DNA from: Gemmatimonadota bacterium
GTDB lineage: Bacteria > Gemmatimonadota > Gemmatimonadetes > Palauibacterales > Palauibacteraceae
DNA length: 5,077 nucleotides
Direction of reading: 5' to 3'
Assembly (NCBI GenBank): GCA_029863105.1
Contig: JAOTWC010000131.1
Coordinates: 1 to 5,077, forward strand
The notes below the pieces were generated by a model. That model searched no databases, was not told the DNA's origin, and saw nothing but the letters and a program-made list of their open reading frames with translations. Of this stretch, positions 1 to 5,077 are shown piece after piece; within the stretch, counting starts at the first letter, position 1, and each line of letters starts with the position of its first letter. The translations under genes and the position numbers were made by a program.

Positions 1-837
1 CCCCTCGGCGCTGAACGCGCTTCGTCCTTCGTCGGCGGAGCGGGCGCTGAGCGAGCCCGCCAGTAGACTCAGGATGTCGGCTACAGCCTCGGCGGTGAAC
101 ACGACGGGGTATTCGCCGGGTTCCAGCGATCCGGGCTGGCGCGAACTGACCGCCCGCTGGACGGCGAGCCGATGCATGCGTGGCACATCGATCGACGCCC
201 AGTCACGATGCGCGGACCCGGCCCATCCGCTGCCGGTACCGTCCGCCGTTCGAACCGTAAGTTCATAATCGACGGACGTCGACCGGTGGTAGGCGAACAT
301 TCCGGCACTGTTGGCGATCGCCGATGCGGAGGCGCTGGCCGTGAGGAACCCGGCCGCCTCGAGGTCGCCTGCTGCGGTAGCGGTGGCGATCGCGGCGGCG
401 GCGACCCGGCCGCGCTCCGCGGGACCGAGCGTCGCGGTCGAGGTGAAGAACCCGTCCGAAGCCAGATACTCCTGGGCCTCCAGGTACGGCATCAATTCGG
501 GATTCTCGGGCGACAGGCGTGCCCGGGATTCGGCTGCGTTCACTGCGTCCTGCAGCCCTTCGGCGTCGAGCACGTTCGTGGTAACCGAAGCCTCCCGAAG
601 GCCGAAACGGGCCGACACGGATACCGACGTGTTCGTGACTTCGCCGGCAGTCGTAATCCGGTTCACGGCGGACCGCGTGTTCCCCGTCCAGCCGTTCGAG
701 ACGCCGACCGACGTGCCGTCGGCGCTGGACAACGTGAGAACCTTATCGGCAATCTCCCGGGCCTGGGCTTCCGTGAGGAGATCCGGCGACCGGCCGCGAG
801 CGGCTCCGGTCAGGAATTCGCGTCTCGTGGTTGGCAT
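1..837 (-). CDS. TldD/PmbA (TldE-like) family protein, N-terminal part; 3' end beyond the window
   Basis: The first 279 codons read without a stop to the left edge, so the C-terminal part is missing (family members are usually about 440-480 residues). TldD/TldE pairs form a metallopeptidase that cleaves unfolded or modified peptides; TldD carries the HExxxH zinc motif and TldE (PmbA) does not. Visible family marks are the start of the N-terminal domain near residue 20 (LLTEAQAREIADKVL), RTADGTGSGW at 197-206, PGEYPVVF at 240-247 and ARSADEGRSAF at 265-275. Where TldD would have HExxxH, this protein reads LLAGSLSAR (258-266) without histidine, which indicates the non-catalytic TldE-like type. 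The ATG at 837 has GGAGG (852-848) 10 bases upstream. It begins 53 bases after the E1 stop on the same strand, so co-transcription is likely. Residues 1-19 hold RREFLTGA, like a twin-arginine motif, but no hydrophobic stretch follows. No TldD partner is present here. Family assignment is firm; substrate and location are unknown. Confidence 0.88.
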   Translation of the reverse strand, partial: MPTTRREFLTGAARGRSPDLLTEAQAREIADKVLTLSSADGTSVGVSNGWTGNTRSAVNRITTAGEVTNTSVSVSARFGLREASVTTNVLDAEGLQDAVNAAESRARLSPENPELMPYLEAQEYLASDGFFTSTATLGPAERGRVAAAAIATATAAGDLEAAGFLTASASASAIANSAGMFAYHRSTSVDYELTVRTADGTGSGWAGSAHRDWASIDVPRMHRLAVQRAVSSRQPGSLEPGEYPVVFTAEAVADILSLLAGSLSARSADEGRSAFSAEG

Positions 838-890
838 GGGTGCCCTGCCTCCGGCTGATGTCAGATGGACGTCCTGGCCCAGTAACCTCT

Positions 891-3023
891 TCAGTAGGCG
901 GAAAGTTCTGTGATCGCCTCCGCGATGTCCGGGACCTGGGGCAGGATCTCGGCTTCGAGGTTGGGGGCGTAGCCGACGAACGTGTCCGTGGATGCGAGGC
1001 GCCGAACCGGCGCGTCGAGCCACTCGAACAGCTCGTCGGCGATCCGGGCGGCGATCTCCGCGCCCAGCCCCCACGACTTCGAATCCTCGTACGCGACCAG
1101 GATCCGGTTCGTCTTCTTTAGCGAGCGGCCGATCGTTTCCATGTCGAGCGGGTTGAGCGTGCGGAGATCGATCAGTTCCACATGGATCGGTCGGCCCTCC
1201 TTTTCCAGCAACCGCATGGCTTTTCGCGTCCGCTCGACGAGCGCGCCGTACGTGACGACGGTCACGTCCTTCCCCGTCTCGACCACGTTGGCCTGTCCGA
1301 ACGGAATCATGTAGTCCGGACCCGGATACCTGCCCTTGTTGTACGTCTGCCGGTACAGGTGCTTGTGTTCCAGGAACAGCACCGGGTCGTCACAGCGAAT
1401 CGCCGTGCGCAGCAGGCCGTTGGCGTCCTCCGCGTTGGATGGGCAGACGACATGCATGCCCGGTGTGTGCGTGAACAGCGAGGCCCCGGTCTGCGAGTGG
1501 TAGATCGCCCCGCCGGCCAGGTACCCGCCATACGTCGTGCGCACGACGAGAGGACATTTGAAATGGCCGGCGGAGCGCCAGCGCATCGTGGCCACCTCAT
1601 TCCTCAACTGGTGGAATGCCGGCCAGATATAGTCGAAGAACTGGATTTCTACGACCGGCTTCAGACCACGCGTTGCCATACCCACCGCCCGGCCGATGAT
1701 GTTCGCCTCGGCCAGCGGAGAGTTGAACACGCGGTTCGATCCGAATTCGCGCTGCAGGCCGGCCGTGACCTTGAACACGCCGCCCTTCCCCTTCACTTCG
1801 TCGAGGTACTGTTCGCGGCTGCAGTCCGCGACGTCCTCGCCGAACACGACGATGCCCGGATCCCGCCGCATTTCGTCCCGCATGCAGGAATTGAGCAGAT
1901 CGACGACCGTCGTCTCGTCGCCCTCGAAGTTCGGCGCGGTCGAGAACAAGGCGGGATCCGTTACGTCCACATCGGACGAAAACACGTGCACGTATACGGA
2001 CTCGCCACCTGGCTGGGGCCGCGTTTCCGCGCGCTCGGACTCGCTCACCACGAACGCGTCCAGTTCGTCGCGAAGTGCCTGGAGATCCTCCTCCGTAGCC
2101 ACTCCCTCGGCGACGAGGCGCGCGGCGAACGTCACCACCGGATCGCGTTCCGACTCCTGCTCGCGTTCCACTTCCGGCTTGTACATCCGCTCGTCGTCCG
2201 ACATCGAATGGCTGTACGGACGGATCACGTGCGCATGGACGAGAGCGGGGCCGCTCCGTGTCCGGCAATGGGCGACCGCCTCCTGCATGGCCCCGTAGCT
2301 GGCCACGGGATCGGTCCCGTCCACCTCCCGGATGAGGAAATTCGGGAACGAAGACACGAGCTGGGAGATGCTGCCGCCGGCCGTGTTGACCTCGACGGGA
2401 ACCGAGATGGCGTAGCCGTTGTCTTCAACGAGGAACACGACCGGCAGCTTGAGATTGCTGGCCGTGTTCAGAGCCTCCCAGAACTCGCCCTCCGACGTCG
2501 TGCCGTCTCCCGTGCACACGAGCACGATTTCGTCAGCCGCGAAGCGCACTGCGTCACCGAGATCGCCGCGGGCCGCCCGGACGCCGGCTTCCGCACAGCC
2601 GACAGCCTGCAGGAACTGCGTACCCGTGGGGCTCGAGGCCGACACGATGTTGTAATCGGCGTGCCCCCAGTGAGAAGGCATCTGCCTGCCGCCGCTCGCC
2701 GGATCCTCGGCGGCGCCGACCCCTTCGAGGAACATCTCGTATGGAGTCACACCGAGCTGCAGACACAACGCGCGGTCACGGTAGTAGGTGTAAAACCAGT
2801 CGGATCCCGGGCGCATCGCCATGCCGGCCGCGGTGAGCACGGCCTCGTGCCCGGCGCCGCTGATCTGGAAGAAGATCTTCTGCTGCCGTTTCATCAGCAG
2901 TTCCCGGTCATCGATCCGTCTCGACAGGTAGATCGTCCGGTACATGGACAGCAGGTCGCCCGCCTCGAGGCCGTAGCGTGTCGTGTCGGCCGTCGCTTCG
3001 GCCTCTTCGGTCGGAATCGGCAT
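891..3023 (-). CDS. Fused 2-oxoacid dehydrogenase E1 alpha-beta (branched-chain 2-oxoacid dehydrogenase type)
   Basis: This 710-residue protein carries both E1 subunits of a thiamine-diphosphate 2-oxoacid dehydrogenase in one chain. E1 decarboxylates the 2-oxoacid and passes the acyl group to lipoyl-E2 in the cytoplasm. The alpha part spans about 20-330: FFQISGAGHEA (51-61), YYRDRA (80-85), SGGRQMPSHWG (110-120), the TPP/Mg motif from GDG (172-174) to DN (201-202), and the active-site loop HSMSDDERMY (272-281). The beta part spans about 365-710: GEDVAD (395-400), whose Glu396 matches the glutamate that activates the cofactor, then VFNSPLAEA (432-440), IYHSQTG (507-513) and THTPGMHVVCPSN (518-530). 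The HSxSDD loop and FFQISGxGHEA resemble branched-chain E1 alpha more than pyruvate E1 alpha, but substrate is not proven. The first N of the usual NN pair is Asp201. ATG at 3023 has only a distant AGGA 14 bases upstream; no better start is seen. No E2 or E3 gene lies in the window. Confidence 0.95.
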   Translation of the reverse strand: MPIPTEEAEATADTTRYGLEAGDLLSMYRTIYLSRRIDDRELLMKRQQKIFFQISGAGHEAVLTAAGMAMRPGSDWFYTYYRDRALCLQLGVTPYEMFLEGVGAAEDPASGGRQMPSHWGHADYNIVSASSPTGTQFLQAVGCAEAGVRAARGDLGDAVRFAADEIVLVCTGDGTTSEGEFWEALNTASNLKLPVVFLVEDNGYAISVPVEVNTAGGSISQLVSSFPNFLIREVDGTDPVASYGAMQEAVAHCRTRSGPALVHAHVIRPYSHSMSDDERMYKPEVEREQESERDPVVTFAARLVAEGVATEEDLQALRDELDAFVVSESERAETRPQPGGESVYVHVFSSDVDVTDPALFSTAPNFEGDETTVVDLLNSCMRDEMRRDPGIVVFGEDVADCSREQYLDEVKGKGGVFKVTAGLQREFGSNRVFNSPLAEANIIGRAVGMATRGLKPVVEIQFFDYIWPAFHQLRNEVATMRWRSAGHFKCPLVVRTTYGGYLAGGAIYHSQTGASLFTHTPGMHVVCPSNAEDANGLLRTAIRCDDPVLFLEHKHLYRQTYNKGRYPGPDYMIPFGQANVVETGKDVTVVTYGALVERTRKAMRLLEKEGRPIHVELIDLRTLNPLDMETIGRSLKKTNRILVAYEDSKSWGLGAEIAARIADELFEWLDAPVRRLASTDTFVGYAPNLEAEILPQVPDIAEAITELSAY

Positions 3024-3073
3024 CGTGTAGTTCGATGTCCTGACGGGGGTTATTGAAGTCGCACGAGCGCCGA

Positions 3074-3103
3074 AAAATACAGCGCCGCGTGAGTTGCGGC
3101 CAA
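3074..3103 (-). promoter_or_regulatory. Weak candidate promoter for the E1/TldE-like unit
   Basis: Read on the minus strand, TTGGCC (3103-3098) and TATTTT (3079-3074) are separated by 18 bases. Initiation would fall near 3067 and give a leader of about 43 bases before the E1 start at 3023. The -35 match is poor. It is proposed because it is the only AT-rich -10-like block in the right place between the divergent genes. Confidence 0.3.
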
Positions 3104-3111
3104 TGCGCAGG

Positions 3112-3139
3112 TTGACGGGCGCCGGATCGTTCGTACATT
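3112..3139 (+). promoter_or_regulatory. Sigma70-like promoter of the di-heme/Rieske/outer-membrane operon
   Basis: TTGACG (3112-3117) and TACATT (3134-3139) are spaced by 16 bases, which is close to the housekeeping sigma consensus. Initiation is expected around 3146, giving a leader of about 55 bases before the cytochrome start at 3202. An inverted repeat begins at 3149, essentially at the predicted transcription start. Confidence 0.6.
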
Positions 3140-3148
3140 CTCCCTGTG

Positions 3149-3170
3149 AAATTTAGTCTATGCTAAATTT
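3149..3170. promoter_or_regulatory. Perfect AT-rich inverted repeat, probable repressor operator
   Basis: AAATTTAG (3149-3156) and CTAAATTT (3163-3170) are exact reverse complements around the 6-base spacer TCTATG. Fourteen of the 16 arm bases are A or T, in otherwise GC-rich DNA. The repeat starts about 10 bases after the -10 box, so a bound dimer would block initiation or early elongation. Half-sites of the form TTTAG/CTAAA recall operators of the DtxR/MntR/SirR metalloregulator group, but the centre does not match their usual AGGT/ACCT pattern, so the regulator is not identified. A weak 5'-leader hairpin is the alternative reading. Confidence 0.55.
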
Positions 3171-3186
3171 ATTTGGGAATCTGCCC

Positions 3187-3198
3187 GGGGGAGAAGGA
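3187..3198 (+). promoter_or_regulatory. Ribosome binding site that fixes the cytochrome start
   Basis: The purine-rich run GGGGGAGAAGGA contains GGAG at 3190-3193, 8 bases before ATG 3202, and AAGGA at 3194-3198, 6 bases before the adjacent ATG 3205. The in-frame ATG at 3160 has no such element and lies inside the inverted repeat, so the start is placed at 3202 (3205 is equally possible). Confidence 0.7.
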
Positions 3199-3201
3199 TT
3201 G

Positions 3202-4413
3202 ATGATGAGACGGAGGATGGCGGGGCTGCTTGTGATCTCGATGGCCGGCCTGGCTCTCGGCTGTGACGATCTGCTGACCGAAGCTCCGGACGACGCGGAC
3301 CTGTTCGATGCGCCGATCGATGGCCTCACGACGGAGGAGCTGGCCGCATTCGCGGAGGGCGACGCACAGTTCGGACAGTCCTTCCTTCCCGCGCAGGGGC
3401 TCGGTCCGATCTTCAACGCGGTTTCCTGTGCAGCATGCCACAGCGGAGACGGCCGCGGGCGCCGCGAAAACTCGCTGACCCGGATCAGCCGGGGAACGGA
3501 TCCGGCGCTGGACGTCGGGGGCCCCCAGATCCAGGATCGGGCGATACCCGGCGCGGTGCCGGAAAGCGTGCCATCTGGAGTGGATGTTTCCGTTCGACTC
3601 CCGCCGCCGGTGTTCGGCGTCGGGCTGATCGAGGCCATTCCGGCGGCGGCGATCCTCGCCAACGCCGATCCGACGGACGCCGACGGGGACGGCATATCCG
3701 GCCGACCGAACATGGTGGTGCCGCCCGCTTTCGTCCCTTCCCGGGAACCCGGTTCCGGCAGCAGCCCGCAGCTCGGCCGGTTCAGCCGCAAGGCCCAGGT
3801 CAGTTCGCTTCTGGAGCAGATTGCCGCCGCCTACCAGCAGGATATCGGAATCACGTCTGACTTCCTTCCCGTCGAGAACCACAACCCGCAGACGAGCCGG
3901 GCGAACGAAGTTGCGGACCGGGTCGCCGATCCGGAACTATCGGCCGCGGCCGTGCTCGCCACGCTCGACTATCTCCGCATGCTGGCTCCACCCGCTCCGG
4001 GCGAGATGACGGCCCGGAGGCAACGAGGCAGCGACGTGTTCACGGCGATCGGCTGCGCCTCGTGCCACGTACCGGAGTTCGTCACCGGCCCCAGCGTGAT
4101 CCCGGCGATCGAGGGCCGGCGCGTGGCCCTGTTTTCAGACCTCCTGCTGCACGACATGGGACCGGAGCTGGCGGACAACAGGCCCGACGGCGACGCCTCG
4201 GGCCAGGAGTGGAAGACCGCGCCGCTGTGGGGACTCCGCGTCATGCGCGATTTCCTCAACGGCGAAGCGTTCCTGCTCCACGACGGCCGTGCCGCCACGG
4301 TCGAGGAGGCAATCATGCTGCATGGCGGTGAGGGCCAGCAGGCGCGGGACGAGTTTGCCTCTCTGGGTCCGCAGGATCGGGACGCGCTGCTCGATTTCGT
4401 GGAGACCCGATGA
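3202..4413 (+). CDS. Di-heme c-type cytochrome lipoprotein, DUF1111/DHOR (di-heme oxidoreductase) family
   Basis: The 403-residue protein starts with a lipoprotein signal: basic MMRRR, a hydrophobic segment, then LALGC with Cys21 as the lipidated residue. Asp22 at +2 would favour inner-membrane retention under the E. coli rule, which may not hold here. Two heme c sites are visible: CAACH (76-80) within GLGPIFNAVSCAACHSGDGRG (66-86) and CASCH (285-289). Family landmarks are GVGLIEAIP (139-147), the acidic loop DADGDGISGR (159-168), which looks calcium-binding, LLLHDMG (314-320, Met319 or His317 being possible distal ligands), EWKTAPLWGL (336-345), LLHDGRA (358-364) and MLHGGEG (372-378). DUF1111 proteins are annotated as putative di-heme peroxidases or thiol oxidoreductases and occur near imelysin-type iron-uptake genes; the real substrate is unknown. 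Its TGA overlaps the Rieske gene's ATG by four bases. It is somewhat shorter than many relatives, but all motifs are present. Confidence 0.93.
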   Translation: MMRRRMAGLLVISMAGLALGCDDLLTEAPDDADLFDAPIDGLTTEELAAFAEGDAQFGQSFLPAQGLGPIFNAVSCAACHSGDGRGRRENSLTRISRGTDPALDVGGPQIQDRAIPGAVPESVPSGVDVSVRLPPPVFGVGLIEAIPAAAILANADPTDADGDGISGRPNMVVPPAFVPSREPGSGSSPQLGRFSRKAQVSSLLEQIAAAYQQDIGITSDFLPVENHNPQTSRANEVADRVADPELSAAAVLATLDYLRMLAPPAPGEMTARRQRGSDVFTAIGCASCHVPEFVTGPSVIPAIEGRRVALFSDLLLHDMGPELADNRPDGDASGQEWKTAPLWGLRVMRDFLNGEAFLLHDGRAATVEEAIMLHGGEGQQARDEFASLGPQDRDALLDFVETR

Positions 4414-4844
4414 ACGACTCGATCGGACGGCGGCGGTTCGTTGAACTCGGGGCCGGCGCGGTCGTAGCCGTCGGTGCAGGCCAGCTCTCCGGCTGCGCGT
4501 CCCTCGCCACCGTGCGCGCCGAACCGCGCGACGGTGTGATCACTCTGTCCGTGCGAAACTATCCGCAACTCAACCGGCCGGGTGGACAACTCAAAGTCGC
4601 GCCCGTCGGTTCGGCCCGGCCGATGTTCGTCATCTTCCGTGAACCCGGGCATTACCTCGCCCTGTCCTCGGTCTGCACCCATCTCGAGTGCACCGTCGAG
4701 CTGGAATCGAACCGGATCGTCTGCCCCTGCCACGGATCCACCTACGACCGGGAGGGCAACGTGCTGCGCGGACCGGCCGAGCGGTCTCTCGCCCGCTACG
4801 AGACCCGGCTGACCGACGCCGGCGAACTGGAGATACGGCTATGA
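4410..4844 (+). CDS. Rieske [2Fe-2S] protein with Tat-type lipoprotein signal
   Basis: This 144-residue electron-transfer protein has both Rieske boxes: CTHLEC (89-94) and CPCHGSTYD (105-113). Cys89, His91, Cys105 and His108 should bind the cluster, and Cys94 and Cys107 should form the disulfide seen in bc1-type Rieske proteins. Ser110 and Tyr112 match the hydrogen-bonding pair that raises redox potential in bc1 proteins, and GPAERSL (121-127) matches the GPAP loop. The N-terminus has twin-arginine RRRFVEL (7-13), a hydrophobic stretch and LSGC (26-29), so it is probably exported folded by Tat and lipidated at Cys29; an uncleaved membrane anchor is the alternative. GGAG at 4401-4404 lies 5 bases before the ATG, which overlaps the cytochrome stop; its own stop overlaps the next ATG. 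No cytochrome b follows, so it is unlikely to be a standard bc1 subunit. A redox link with the adjacent di-heme protein is inferred from the operon. Confidence 0.93.
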   Translation: MNDSIGRRRFVELGAGAVVAVGAGQLSGCASLATVRAEPRDGVITLSVRNYPQLNRPGGQLKVAPVGSARPMFVIFREPGHYLALSSVCTHLECTVELESNRIVCPCHGSTYDREGNVLRGPAERSLARYETRLTDAGELEIRL

Positions 4845-5077
4845 ACGGACGTTGCGTGGTTGTGCTGCTGGGCTTGATCGGCCTGTCCCTCCCGACGGTA
4901 CACCCGGCGATGGCGCAGGAAGCTGACGCTGTGGCGGCCGAGCGGCCGTTCATCGACGGCGGGCGGGGAGATCGGCCTTATCTGCTGGACCTGGCCGGTC
5001 GTCTCGCGATCGGCGGATACGCGGAAGGACACTTCCGGTTCGAGCGCCAGGACGGGATTACGGAAGACCTGGGATTC
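4841..5077 (+). CDS. Exported probable outer-membrane beta-barrel (porin-like) protein, N-terminal part; 3' end beyond the window
   Basis: Seventy-nine codons are open to the right edge. Residues 1-25 form a classical Sec signal peptide: Arg4, a hydrophobic core VVVLLGLIGLSL (6-17), and AMA (23-25) before a likely cut ahead of Gln26. The mature start is acidic, then LAGRLAIGGYAEGHFRFER (51-69) has the alternating polar/aromatic pattern of a first barrel strand, as in porin-like proteins that open with an IGGY(A/M)E segment. ATG 4841 overlaps the Rieske TGA by four bases and has GGAG (4829-4832) 8 bases upstream, so it is translationally coupled to the two redox genes. It may be their outer-membrane partner or a channel for their substrate. 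The barrel assignment rests on a short stretch only; export is much more certain than function. Confidence 0.72.
   Translation, partial: MNGRCVVVLLGLIGLSLPTVHPAMAQEADAVAAERPFIDGGRGDRPYLLDLAGRLAIGGYAEGHFRFERQDGITEDLGF

Noticed and set aside
838..890. Possible terminator between the E1 and TldE-like genes
   Set aside because: Only a very short CTGA/TCAG dyad is present, with no stable GC stem or T-run, and the next gene's ribosome binding site is in this gap. Read-through is more likely.
172..913. Plus-strand open frames of about 200-228 codons over the left-hand gene
   Set aside because: They are opposite the minus-strand TldE-like frame, which has recognisable family motifs and a ribosome binding site; the plus-strand translations have neither.
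1182..3056. A 624-codon plus-strand open frame running opposite the E1 gene
   Set aside because: It lies antisense to a protein with every E1 motif, its translation is rich in Arg/His/Val without family motifs, and long antisense frames are expected in GC-rich DNA with strong third-position bias.
3149..3170. The inverted repeat as a transcription terminator
   Set aside because: Its stem is nearly all A/T, so a weak hairpin, and it sits just downstream of a promoter between two divergent genes, where a terminator would serve no upstream transcript.
3153..3882. Minus-strand open frames of 212 and 237 codons opposite the di-heme gene
   Set aside because: The translations are low-complexity and Arg/Ser/Pro-rich, while the plus strand holds two CxxCH sites and the DUF1111 motifs.
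3969..4733. A 254-codon minus-strand open frame spanning the cytochrome/Rieske junction
   Set aside because: It crosses two well-supported genes on the other strand and shows no domain or signal; it is a composition shadow.
1..5077. tRNA/rRNA genes, CRISPR arrays, insertion sequences or attachment sites
   Set aside because: No cloverleaf, repeat-spacer array, transposase-like frame or flanking direct repeats could be found by eye; almost the whole window is accounted for by five genes and one intergenic region.

Overview
The window is GC-rich, gene-dense bacterial DNA from what looks like a Gram-negative organism with an outer membrane: there are two lipoprotein-type signal sequences, a twin-arginine signal and an exported barrel-like protein. 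The combination of a one-chain (alpha-beta fused) branched-chain-type E1, a TldD/PmbA paralogue close in style to those I recall from Gemmatimonadota, a DUF1111 di-heme protein and a short Rieske protein makes Gemmatimonadota my best guess. This is inference from remembered protein style, not a database result. No mobile element, RNA gene, CRISPR array or phage gene is visible.

Layout. Two transcription units diverge from a 178-bp intergenic region (3024-3201). Leftward (minus strand) are a 710-residue fused 2-oxoacid dehydrogenase E1 (3023-891) and, 53 bp behind it, the first 279 codons of a TldE/PmbA-like protein (837-1) that runs off the left edge. Rightward (plus strand) are a di-heme c-type cytochrome lipoprotein of the DUF1111/DHOR family (3202-4413), a Tat-signal Rieske [2Fe-2S] protein (4410-4844) and the first 79 codons of an exported, probably outer-membrane barrel protein (4841-5077, cut by the right edge). 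The three rightward genes are joined by two 4-base ATGA stop/start overlaps, each start having its own GGAG, so they are almost certainly one translationally coupled operon.

Regulation. The intergenic region holds a good sigma70-like promoter for the rightward operon (TTGACG, 16 bp, TACATT). About 10 bp after its -10 box lies a perfect 8-bp inverted repeat with a 6-bp spacer (AAATTTAG / CTAAATTT). It is strikingly AT-rich for this genome and sits over or just after the likely transcription start, as expected of a repressor operator. The leftward unit has only a weak promoter candidate.

Functional picture. The E1 is metabolic (oxidative decarboxylation of branched-chain or related 2-oxoacids) and needs E2 and E3 from elsewhere. 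The rightward operon reads as an envelope redox module: a Rieske centre with the sequence marks of a high-potential cluster beside a di-heme protein, with no cytochrome b, and followed by an outer-membrane protein. DUF1111 proteins are known to occur near imelysin-type iron-uptake genes, so a metal-responsive operon is a reasonable but untested hypothesis. This operon and its operator are the most interesting part of the window.
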